From NCBI GenBank assembly GCA_008125075.1, contig VLTH01000001.1:230981-294980 (forward strand): 64,000 nt of DNA, in the 5' to 3' direction. Source of the DNA: Acetivibrio alkalicellulosi (GTDB lineage: Bacteria > Bacillota > Clostridia > Acetivibrionales > Acetivibrionaceae). How positions within the stretch are numbered: the stretch's first letter is position 1; every line of letters begins with the position of its first letter. Made by a program: the position numbers and the translations under genes. Below, piece after piece: positions 54,608 through 63,096 of this stretch. The notes below the pieces were generated by a model, which searched no databases, was not told the origin of the DNA, and was given only the letters and a program-made list of their open reading frames with translations.

Positions 54608-55664
54608 ATTTTTGAATCTCATTAGATTATTTATTAAGGAAACTTTTCGAGATAAACTAAGTGTTTTATTTACCTTGTTTTTCCCAATAATATTTATAGT
54701 GATTTTTGGAAACTTGTTTTTTACAACAAGTTCAGAGGAACCCATTTATAATTTTGGAATCCATGGCAAGGATTTGACTGAAATTGAAGAATTTTTAAGC
54801 CCAAATAATGTAAATTCATTTAATAGCATAGAGAGTTTAAAAGAAGCTGTGGAAAAAGAAGAAATTGATGTTGGTATTCATTTTGAGGATTCTCTAACTG
54901 TAGAATTAGTTATGAGGGAAGAAAATCTAAACAACTTTGAAAATTCAATGAAATTAAGGAATCTTGCAACATCAGCAGTAAAGAGGAGTTATATTGGGAC
55001 ATCTCGTAATGTTATCCAAATTAACGAAGAAGTTGTTTCTGTAGGTCGAAGAGAGGCCTATGCAATTGACTATTTGGTTTCAGCTGTATTAGCTCTTACT
55101 ATTTTATCGGGGGGAATGTTTTCTACTATAGGAGTATTTGGAGACTATAAAAAACAAGGTATAATTAAACGTTTTCTTGCTACACCAATAAAACCTTGGG
55201 AGTTTGTGATAAGCGCTAGTTTAAGCAAGTTATTATTGAACTTTGTTGCTATATTAGTAGTTATTTTTCTTTCTAGATCACTTTATAATGTTATCTTTGA
55301 ATTTAATTGGTTGATATTTTTATTAATTATAATAAATACAAGTATTGGGATGATGGGGATAGGGGTTTTGATGCTACTGATTTTCAAGAAGACAGAAACT
55401 GCCTACACTGGAGGATCTATATTTTATACAGTAATGACATTCTTTTCAGGTCTTTATTTTCCCATTTCTGTTATTCCGGGAGGCTTTAGGTGGATCAGCA
55501 GATTTTTGCCCATTACGTATTTAATAGAAATCCTTCGTTTTGCAGCTGGATTTGAATCTATGTCTATACAATATTTTACCCTTTTAAATACTATTTTCTT
55601 TCTTGTTGGAGGAGGTTTGATTCTTCTTGCATCTAAAAAGTTCGTAAATGCTGAGAGTCAGTAA
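54600..55664 (+). CDS. ABC-2 type permease
   Basis: 354 residues, same fold as the preceding permease: one N-terminal span (about 18-38), an extracytoplasmic domain (about 45-160) and five spans in 165-345 (…LFFPISVIPGGFRWISRFLPITYLIE). AAAGGAAGG ends a few bases before ATG 54600, inside the previous gene. Last gene of the exporter operon. Confidence 0.92.
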   Translation: MNRFLNLIRLFIKETFRDKLSVLFTLFFPIIFIVIFGNLFFTTSSEEPIYNFGIHGKDLTEIEEFLSPNNVNSFNSIESLKEAVEKEEIDVGIHFEDSLTVELVMREENLNNFENSMKLRNLATSAVKRSYIGTSRNVIQINEEVVSVGRREAYAIDYLVSAVLALTILSGGMFSTIGVFGDYKKQGIIKRFLATPIKPWEFVISASLSKLLLNFVAILVVIFLSRSLYNVIFEFNWLIFLLIIINTSIGMMGIGVLMLLIFKKTETAYTGGSIFYTVMTFFSGLYFPISVIPGGFRWISRFLPITYLIEILRFAAGFESMSIQYFTLLNTIFFLVGGGLILLASKKFVNAESQ

Positions 55665-55928
55665 AAACTAATAGAATTAAAATCTATAATCATGATATAC
55701 TTTAAAAGAACAGGTTAAAAAATACAGTGTGTAAAACGGCATTGAAGAGGCTGTGAATATTGCTAAGTGTATAGTGTGGAATAAAGCGGTTGGAGGGATC
55801 TGACGGCTTTTATCTTTTTATGAAAACATGTTGACGGAATTCGCTACAACGAATAAAATAGTAATTAGAAATGTTTTTCAATTCAACTCAACTTTGAGTA
55901 ACTTTGAAAATACATTGGAGGGATTGAA

Positions 55929-56942
55929 ATGACTAATTTATCAGAAATGAATATCTATGAAAATATAAGAACAACTGTAACAGAGGCACAAAAAAAGGTT
56001 TATACTACTGTTAATTCTGTTATGGTTGAAACCTACTGGAATATTGGTAAACAAATTTGTGAAGCACAAGGTGGAAATGATCGTGCAGAGTATGGCACAG
56101 GTTTGTTAAAATACCTCTCTGAAAAGTTGACTGATGAATTTGGAAAAGGTTTCACAGTGACAAATTTGAGCTATATGCGTCAGTTTCACAGTGCGTTTCC
56201 AAATAATCACGCACTGCGTGATGAATTGAGCTGGACACATTATAGGATGCTATTAAAAATTGAAGATGTAAAAGCAAGACAATTCTATCTTAATGAGTGT
56301 GCAAGGTCCAATTGGAGTACTAGGCAGCTAGAACGTCAAATTAATTCATTCTATTATCAGCGACTCTTATCTAGCAAAGATAAAGAAAGTGTGAGAACCG
56401 AAGTTCAAAAACTTGAAAAAGGAATGGATGCAAAAGACATTATCAGAGATCCGTATGTACTTGAATTTCTAGGCCTTGAACAAACACCAAATCTATATGA
56501 GAAGGATTTAGAGCAAGGATTGATTGACCATTTACAGAAGTTTCTGCTTGAATTAGGTAGAGGATTTTCTTTTGTTTCAAGGCAAAAGAGAATTACATTT
56601 GATGGGGAGCATTATTATATTGACTTAGTATTTTATAACTATATACTGAAATGCTTTGTCATCATTGATTTGAAGGTTGGAAAACTGAAACATCAAGACA
56701 TAGGACAGATGCAAATGTATGTTAATTACTTTACAAGAGAGCTTATGAATGAGGGAGACAATCTACCCATTGGCATTATTCTTTGTGCAGATAAGAGCGA
56801 GTCTGTTGTTAAATACACCCTACCAGAAGACAATAATCAGATTTTTGCTTCAAAATATAAGCTGTATATGCCCACTGAAGAAGAGTTAATACAGGAATTG
56901 GAAAAGGAACAAGAGTTATTAGAAATTGAAAATAGTCTATAG
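55929..56942 (+). CDS. YhcG-type (DUF1016) PDDEXK nuclease family protein
   Basis: 337 residues. N-terminal helical DUF1016 domain (about 10-165; VNSVMVETYWNIGKQI, YGTGLLKYLSEKLTDEFGKGF, LSWTHYRMLLKI) and C-terminal PDDEXK domain (about 175-325; IDLVFYN, CFVIIDLKVGK, QMQMYVNYF). Proteins of this family are found beside restriction-modification and other defence genes. GGAGGG precedes ATG 55929. Here it is followed by a small HTH protein but no modification genes, so it is an isolated member. The gap 55665-55928 has short protein-like frames that may be relics. Confidence 0.88.
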   Translation: MTNLSEMNIYENIRTTVTEAQKKVYTTVNSVMVETYWNIGKQICEAQGGNDRAEYGTGLLKYLSEKLTDEFGKGFTVTNLSYMRQFHSAFPNNHALRDELSWTHYRMLLKIEDVKARQFYLNECARSNWSTRQLERQINSFYYQRLLSSKDKESVRTEVQKLEKGMDAKDIIRDPYVLEFLGLEQTPNLYEKDLEQGLIDHLQKFLLELGRGFSFVSRQKRITFDGEHYYIDLVFYNYILKCFVIIDLKVGKLKHQDIGQMQMYVNYFTRELMNEGDNLPIGIILCADKSESVVKYTLPEDNNQIFASKYKLYMPTEEELIQELEKEQELLEIENSL

Positions 56943-56988
56943 CAGTTGAAAACTTCTATACTAATTTTGATTTCAAAGAGGTGAATTT

Positions 56989-57177
56989 ATGTTTGATTAT
57001 ATGACAGTTAAAGAAGCTGCCGAGAAATGGGGAATCACTCCACGTCGAGTCCAACTATTATGTAGTCAGGGTAGGATTGAAGGTGCTATGAAATATGCTT
57101 CAGTCTGGGCAATACCAAAAAATGCAGAAAAACCAAAAGATGAAAGAATTGTGACAGGAAAATATATCAAAGAGTAA
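56989..57177 (+). CDS. Small excisionase-like HTH protein
   Basis: 62 residues, start ATG 56989 with AGAGGTG upstream. Nearly the whole protein is a MerR-type winged helix (MTVKEAAEKWGITPRRVQLLC...GRIEGAMKYASVWAIP). Such HTH_17 peptides accompany restriction or toxin-type genes in Clostridia and may regulate them. 46 bases after the YhcG-type gene, so probably one unit. Confidence 0.82.
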   Translation: MFDYMTVKEAAEKWGITPRRVQLLCSQGRIEGAMKYASVWAIPKNAEKPKDERIVTGKYIKE

Positions 57178-57280
57178 AAAAATTGTGACGATACTCTTGA
57201 GTTTTATAGGGAAGAATTCTGCTCTCTAATTTGCCGTTGCAATATCATCAGAAACGTCAAAACATACGTGGAGTGTGGCA

Positions 57281-57352
57281 ATGAGCAGATATATAACTAG
57301 AGTTCCATGTGTGAAAAAAGAATTGATTCAAATTGATAAAGATAATAATTGA
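57281..57352 (+). pseudogene. Possible 23-codon fragment
   Basis: A short frame starting MSRYITRVPCVKKELIQ and stopping at 57350-57352, with GGAGTGTG upstream, resembles the beginning of a longer protein. Probably a relic in the island; weak support. Confidence 0.2.
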
Positions 57353-57444
57353 ATACCAATTTTTGTTATGTGGTAAGCTATTAAATAGGCTATAATTAAG
57401 TTAAGTATTAAAACTATTATCTACCTAGAAAGGCGGTAAATATT

Positions 57445-58797
57445 TTGACAGAGATAAAAAAGAATGAGGTATATACTTTAAAAATAACAGGGATGACACA
57501 TGAAGGGCAGGGAGTTGGACGAATTAATAACTTTACTGTCTTTGTAGATGGTGCTATTGAGGAAGAAGACGTAGAAATAAAAATAATAAAATTGCATAAA
57601 AGTTATGGAATAGGAAAACTTCTTAAGATATTAAATCCTTCACCTGAGAGAACAAAGCCTTTTTGTGAAGTTTATAAAAGGTGTGGAGGATGTAGCTTGC
57701 AGCATATGAATACAGATGCTGCCATAAGGTTTAAGGAGAATTTAGTGAGGGAAAGTATAAGAAGGATAGGGAAGCTTGAAAATGTAAAAATACACGGGAT
57801 AATTACAATGGAAAATCCCTTTTATTATAGAAATAAAGCTCAATATCCAGTTAGAAAGGTAAATGATAATTTGAAGGTGGGGTTTTATGCTAAAAGATCC
57901 CATGATATTATTGATTGCCAAGAATGTGGGATTCAAAATCAGATAAGTGACAGGGTAAAATCTATTGCTAAAGAGTATATAGAAAAGAACAATGTGAGCA
58001 CATATGATGAAACTACCGGAAAAGGTCTTATAAGACATATTATAACCAGGGTAGGGTTTAAAACTGGTCAGGTCATGGTTGTAGTTGTTGTTAACGGCAA
58101 AAGTATACCTAAAAAGGAGAAACTTATTGATGAATTAATAAGGGAAGTGCCCCAAATAAAAAGTATATTTATAAATGTAAATAGAGAAAAAACAAATGTT
58201 ATTTTAGGAAGAGAGAATATACTTATATATGGGGAAAAGAGTATTACAGATTACATAGGTGATTTTAAATTTAATATATCTCCAGTGTCTTTTTTTCAAG
58301 TAAATCCAATTCAAACAGAAGTTTTATATAAAAAGGCACTTGAATATGCAGGGCTTACAGGTAGTGAGACTGTTTTTGATCTTTACTGTGGAATTGGAAC
58401 AATATCTTTATTTTTATCAAAAAAGGCAATAAAGGTATATGGTGTTGAAGTAGTTGAAGAAGCTATAGAGGACGCTAAAGAAAATGCCAGAATTAACGGT
58501 GTGACAAATGTAGAATTTATTTCAGGCGAGGCAGAAAAGGTATTGCCAGGTATGGGTATAAAGGCAGATGTTGTTGTGCTAGATCCACCAAGAAAAGGTT
58601 GTGATGAAAGGCTGCTTGATGCACTTGCAGGGATAGAGCCTTCAAGGATTGTATATGTATCATGTAATCCTGCAACTCTAGCAAGAGATTTAAAGTATTT
58701 AACAGAGAAGGGATATGAGGTTGTGGAAATTCAGCCAGTGGACATGTTTCCGCATACGACACATGTGGAGTGTGTAGTAAGACTATCTGCGACATAA
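57445..58797 (+). CDS. 23S rRNA (uracil-5-)-methyltransferase, RlmD/RlmCD type
   Basis: 450 residues starting with TTG 57445 behind GAAAGGCGG. TRAM domain (5-60), a four-cysteine [4Fe-4S] motif (CEVYKRCGGCSLQH and later CQECG), then a SAM methyltransferase domain (about 280-450; FDLYCGIGTISLFL, VLDPPRKGCD with the catalytic Cys in YVSCNPATLARDL). Makes 5-methyluridine in 23S rRNA. A core gene that separates two groups of defence-like genes. Confidence 0.94.
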   Translation: MTEIKKNEVYTLKITGMTHEGQGVGRINNFTVFVDGAIEEEDVEIKIIKLHKSYGIGKLLKILNPSPERTKPFCEVYKRCGGCSLQHMNTDAAIRFKENLVRESIRRIGKLENVKIHGIITMENPFYYRNKAQYPVRKVNDNLKVGFYAKRSHDIIDCQECGIQNQISDRVKSIAKEYIEKNNVSTYDETTGKGLIRHIITRVGFKTGQVMVVVVVNGKSIPKKEKLIDELIREVPQIKSIFINVNREKTNVILGRENILIYGEKSITDYIGDFKFNISPVSFFQVNPIQTEVLYKKALEYAGLTGSETVFDLYCGIGTISLFLSKKAIKVYGVEVVEEAIEDAKENARINGVTNVEFISGEAEKVLPGMGIKADVVVLDPPRKGCDERLLDALAGIEPSRIVYVSCNPATLARDLKYLTEKGYEVVEIQPVDMFPHTTHVECVVRLSAT

Positions 58798-59354
58798 TGC
58801 TTGTAATACTAGTATTCAAGCGGTTTTGCGAGTTTTATACATTTGGTAAAGATGATCAAAATTTCGAGCACAAATCACTCATGAATGGTATAAAAGTGCA
58901 AATTTCTATATGATATGGTGTTGGTAGATACCTCAAAAGGCATTAGGTTCAATACTAATGTCTTTTGACTTTTTATAGAATTTTAACAACTCATTATGAA
59001 ATAATCTTCCGAATTCCGACAATATTTTATAAATAAGTATGTAAAAAAACTTGTTTTATTATCTTATTCTGGTATAATTAAGTTTATTAGAAATAAATAG
59101 GACGTCTAAATCTATGATATATATATGTAGTGAATTTATTCCTACAAGGCTTAAATATAAGTTTTAAGATTTTAATGAAATTACTTATTACATATTATAG
59201 CCTATTATCTCTATAATTAGAAGTTTGCTGGTATTAATTTAAGCTCCAAGTATTTGTAAAAACATGTGCATAAATGGGAATTTATAGAGAGAATATTTAT
59301 ATTTTATGATAGTATGTTTGAAGTAAAATATAAAGTAAAGGGAGAATACAATAA
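58798..59354. other. Intergenic stretch with terminator and possible promoter
   Basis: Besides the terminator at 58933-58975, TTGTTT (59051) and TATAAT (59073-59078) with a 16-base spacer form a possible promoter about 280 bases before the GIY-YIG gene. No open frame of note. Confidence 0.5.
58933..58975 (+). terminator. Rho-independent terminator
   Basis: TCAAAAGGCATTAG pairs with CTAATGTCTTTTGA (one mismatch), followed by CTTTTTA. Confidence 0.75.
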
Positions 59355-59828
59355 ATGGCGAGGTCAAATGAAGGTTTAGCGTGGTTAGAAAATCAAAATA
59401 AACTTTTTGTTCAGGATAGAATTAAGAATGCTAGTATTCAAATTAGAGGAATTTACGGTATTTTTGTGAAGGAAAAGGATAAGGAAGAGGAGTGTGTGTA
59501 TGTAGGACGGTCGGCAAGTATATATGGTAGAATTTTTTCTCAAGGTCATATATCAAATTTAATGAAGAAAATAATTGAAAATAAAACAAGTCAACGACTG
59601 CTAAATGCAATGGATGATGAAAATATAGAGAAAATCGAGGTAAGAATATTAGATGAAATAAAATTTAAGTTTGACAATTACTATAAAGATATGCAGCGTT
59701 TAGCATCAAGAGAAAATTATTTCATTGATAAATATCAGGAAAAAAATCAGTGTTTAGAACAAGTTCCCGAAGGAACAAGAATGACTATAGAAGGTTGGGA
59801 AAGCCTTAAAAACAAAGAAAATAATTAG
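59355..59828 (+). CDS. GIY-YIG-type nuclease domain protein
   Basis: 157 residues. The GIY-YIG pattern is visible: RGIYGIFV (residues 31-38), VYVGRSASIYGRI (49-61) and a Glu-containing helix ASRENYFIDKY (about 118-128). Single-strand cutting nucleases of restriction, repair and mobile elements share this fold. AAAGGGAG precedes ATG 59355. No other domain is present and it sits 200 bases upstream of the CBASS genes; a link to them is only positional. Confidence 0.78.
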   Translation: MARSNEGLAWLENQNKLFVQDRIKNASIQIRGIYGIFVKEKDKEEECVYVGRSASIYGRIFSQGHISNLMKKIIENKTSQRLLNAMDDENIEKIEVRILDEIKFKFDNYYKDMQRLASRENYFIDKYQEKNQCLEQVPEGTRMTIEGWESLKNKENN

Positions 59829-60031
59829 GTTTAATTCAATTTGCTGAGCAGGATAAATTGCAATTTATTGGTGTGATTATGTTTATAATGCGAACTTTAT
59901 AAGAATAGCAAGACATAGGGCTTATAATTAACTAAACAAAGCCAATTGTATTTTCAAGTTATAACATATAGTATTCGTGAGCTTTCCAATGAAAACAGAG
60001 AATAGATTTATTAAATATGTGAGGTAGAATA

Positions 60032-61165
60032 ATGTCAAATAATGTTTCAAGAAGAGGGCCAGACCCTAAAGATTCAACGGTAAGAATATTATGGGGAAAA
60101 GCGGCAGGGATATGCCAGTACCGAGGGTGTAATGAGAAGCTGTTTTATGATGAAACGACATCACATGAGTTCAACGCTGCTTATATAGCACACATCGTTG
60201 CTTCGAGTCCTGATGGACCTAGAGGTGATACGATAAGGTCTCACCAATTATCTGATAAAATTAATAATCTTATGATTATGTGTGATAAACACCATAGGCT
60301 AATTGACAGAGAAGATAAAGCAGGGCATCCTGAAAGTCTTTTGTTAGAAATGAAAAGAGAACACGAAGAGAACATTGAGAGAGTCTGTAATTATCTAAAT
60401 GTTCAGAAAACAGAAATCATCAATTTCTTATCGCCTATAAAAGGAAATCAAGTAAGTATTAATTATAATGATACAGTCAAAGCTGTTCTGACTAAGAAAC
60501 AACCATATTCCCAATATGGAAAGATTATAGATATAAAATCAATCTATCCAATTAGTGACACTGAGCATTGGAATGATTTAAATACGCAATTAGAATACCA
60601 ATTCTTAACCAAGATTAAGGCCATGTATGATAGTATTGGGAATGTACATATGTCTTTGTTTTCAATTGCCCCCATTCCATTGATAATAAAACTTGGAGTA
60701 CTTTTCGGTGACAAAACAAATGTGGATATTTTTCATAAAACAAGGGTACCTGATACTTGGTGTTGGCAAGATACAAATTTAACAAACAGCTTTAGAATTG
60801 ATAAGACGCCGATTAGTAAAGGGAAGAATATTGCTCTTATATTATCATTAACTGATACTATAGCAGATGATAGAGTTACAAGCGTGCTACAACCAAATGC
60901 AATTTATAAAATAATTGCAGAGATAAATGGTGTGGACTGTATAAAAAGTGAAGAAGACTTAAGTGCATTTTGGCATGTTTATCAACAAGTATGTAATGAA
61001 ATATTTAATACCTATGGGGGCGATTGTACAATCCATCTTTTCTCTGCTATACCTGTATGCGCTGCTTTTGAAGTTGGAAGACGGAGAATGCCTGGATTGC
61101 ATCCCAAAGTAACTATTTATGACGATAATGGTGGATTTATACCAACGTTAACAATAGGAGGATAA
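60032..61165 (+). CDS. cap5: CBASS effector Cap5: HNH nuclease fused to SAVED domain
   Basis: 377 residues. HNH endonuclease domain (about 15-110; zinc cysteines C28 and C33, His54 in AHIVASSPDGPRG, MCDKHHRLID with Cys84) followed by a SAVED ligand-binding domain (about 190-370; LFSIAPIPLIIKLGVLFG, DCTIHLFSAIPVCAAFEVGR). In CBASS the SAVED domain binds a cyclic oligonucleotide made by the CD-NTase and switches on DNA degradation by the HNH domain. TGAGGT precedes ATG 60032. Immediately followed (1-base gap) by the CD-NTase. Confidence 0.94.
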   Translation: MSNNVSRRGPDPKDSTVRILWGKAAGICQYRGCNEKLFYDETTSHEFNAAYIAHIVASSPDGPRGDTIRSHQLSDKINNLMIMCDKHHRLIDREDKAGHPESLLLEMKREHEENIERVCNYLNVQKTEIINFLSPIKGNQVSINYNDTVKAVLTKKQPYSQYGKIIDIKSIYPISDTEHWNDLNTQLEYQFLTKIKAMYDSIGNVHMSLFSIAPIPLIIKLGVLFGDKTNVDIFHKTRVPDTWCWQDTNLTNSFRIDKTPISKGKNIALILSLTDTIADDRVTSVLQPNAIYKIIAEINGVDCIKSEEDLSAFWHVYQQVCNEIFNTYGGDCTIHLFSAIPVCAAFEVGRRRMPGLHPKVTIYDDNGGFIPTLTIGG

Positions 61166-61166
61166 A

Positions 61167-62669
61167 ATGTACACTAAAGCTAATTTGAATGCAATTTATG
61201 AAAAGATTGCAAAATCAGTTGATATAAGTGAGGCGTTATTTGACCAAGCTGAAGAAAATTATAAAAAATTAGGTGCATGGATGGATAAAGAAACCCCACA
61301 CTACAAAATAACAGTATATGCACAGGGGTCTTTTGCATTAGGTACAGTGATTAAACCAATTAATGATGAAGATGATTATGATTTGGACTTGGTTTGTGAG
61401 TTTGCTGATAATTATGGTCATAATGCAAAAAGGTTAAAAGTTGAAATTGTTAAGCCACTCCTTCAAAGGTATGATGAAGTTACTAAAATAGATGAAAAAA
61501 GGCGTTGCTGGCAAGTTGTATATAAAAATAGTCCAAAATTTCACATGGATATTATACCAGCAGTCAATGCAAAATCTTATATTAAAATAACTGACAAGGA
61601 CGATAAAAGTTTATCGTATGAATATATTGGCAGCAATCCAAAAGGTTATATTGACTGGTTTAACGAACGAAAATCAATAAGATATAAAGCAATCAGAGAA
61701 GCTTATGAAATGAATAGTAAACAAAATAGAAAATTTATGGCTGAAGTTGAACCATTGAGAGAATATAGACTAAAGACACCCTTACAAAAAGCAATTCAAA
61801 TATTGAAAAGACACCGTGATAATATGTTCAAAGATGACTCTGAACATTTAGCACCTATATCTATTATAATTACTACTATTGCAGCTCAATTATATATGAA
61901 TGAAGATAACATTTACGATACTCTTGTAAATATCTTAACTAGTTCAACAAATTATGTTAATAGATGCAAAAAAAATGAGGAGTACTATATTGAAAACCCA
62001 AGCTATACTGGCTACGAAAAAGAAAACTTTGCTGACAAATGGAACGAGCATCCTGAAAGAGCAGAAGCTTTTTTTGATTGGGTTGAACAAGCAAAGACGA
62101 ATTTAATTAATTGTATTGATATGTTTGATAATGATGCCGAAATTGGGAGTGTTCTTAGTGTCTCACTTGGTGAGAATTTAGTGCAGAAAGTATTTTCTGA
62201 AATTAATACTGATATAGCTAAGTCCATTAAAGAGAAGACAAACGAAAGCGAACTTGCACTGGTACCATTTAAAACTCAAACATTGCTATCTGTACCTCAT
62301 AGACAAATTGCGCCATGGGCACTTCCAAAAGGGTATAGGGTTTTTATAAAAGCAGCAATAACTGATCAACATGAGAGGAAATACTTATATAAAAATGATG
62401 GAGATCCATTGGATAAAGGAGTGTCTATAGATTTTACGGCTGTTTTTTCTGGGAATATGCCTTATATAGTAAAATGGCAAGTTGTTAATACTGGCGAAGA
62501 CGCAAGAAGTAAAAGATGCCTTAGGGGAGAATTTGAAAATTCAAACATAGGAAGAAATACCCGACATGAGTGTATAGAATACACTGGAAGTCACTATGTC
62601 CAATGCTTTGTAATTAAAAAAGGACAATGTGTTGCAAAAAGTAATATTTTTATTGTTAATGTGAAATAG
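61167..62669 (+). CDS. CBASS CD-NTase (cyclic oligonucleotide synthase) with C-terminal AGS-C-like sensor domain
   Basis: 500 residues. Nucleotidyltransferase core with GSFALGT (from G54), DDYDLDL giving metal-binding D72 and D74, and third Asp128 in FHMDII. After a helical domain, residues about 375-500 (HRQIAPWALPKGYRVFI ... YVQCFVIKKGQCVAKSNIF) match the adenylyl/guanylyl and SMODS C-terminal sensor domain. It makes the second messenger that activates the upstream HNH-SAVED effector. AATAGGAGG precedes ATG 61167. No Cap2/Cap3 genes follow, so a minimal two-gene CBASS. Confidence 0.93.
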   Translation: MYTKANLNAIYEKIAKSVDISEALFDQAEENYKKLGAWMDKETPHYKITVYAQGSFALGTVIKPINDEDDYDLDLVCEFADNYGHNAKRLKVEIVKPLLQRYDEVTKIDEKRRCWQVVYKNSPKFHMDIIPAVNAKSYIKITDKDDKSLSYEYIGSNPKGYIDWFNERKSIRYKAIREAYEMNSKQNRKFMAEVEPLREYRLKTPLQKAIQILKRHRDNMFKDDSEHLAPISIIITTIAAQLYMNEDNIYDTLVNILTSSTNYVNRCKKNEEYYIENPSYTGYEKENFADKWNEHPERAEAFFDWVEQAKTNLINCIDMFDNDAEIGSVLSVSLGENLVQKVFSEINTDIAKSIKEKTNESELALVPFKTQTLLSVPHRQIAPWALPKGYRVFIKAAITDQHERKYLYKNDGDPLDKGVSIDFTAVFSGNMPYIVKWQVVNTGEDARSKRCLRGEFENSNIGRNTRHECIEYTGSHYVQCFVIKKGQCVAKSNIFIVNVK

Positions 62670-63096
62670 AAGCATGAAAGAACAAAGTGATATTAAGAGT
62701 TGTGATTTAAATTTATAAAAATATTACTTTTGTAAATATCATTTAAGACTTTGCTCAAACTGTATATGTATTCTTTTGGGATTCGAGGGTGCAAAGTTTT
62801 AAAAATATAGAATGCTCGTATAGGAGCACTTGGCATGGAAGCTCCTTTACTAAAAAGTTTTAGAAGAAAGTCTATGTAAGTCCATATTGGGTGTTATTTA
62901 CTGGTTAGCAACGATGTGAACTTCCCAAAAGGCTAATACCCGGAAGTTAATAAGCTTTTGTAATAGCAATAATCAGCAGTTCATCACACGGTAATTAAGT
63001 ACCATGATTGGAAGCTGTTAATATTCGAAGAATAATGAAAATTATTTCTATATATGCAATAAAGCCAAAGATGATTTGGAAGGAGACGTATTTATA
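62670..63096. other. Intergenic stretch after the CBASS genes
   Basis: 427 bases without a gene. A short hairpin GGAGC...GCTCC lies near 62827-62855, with few following T. No promoter placed. Confidence 0.45.
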
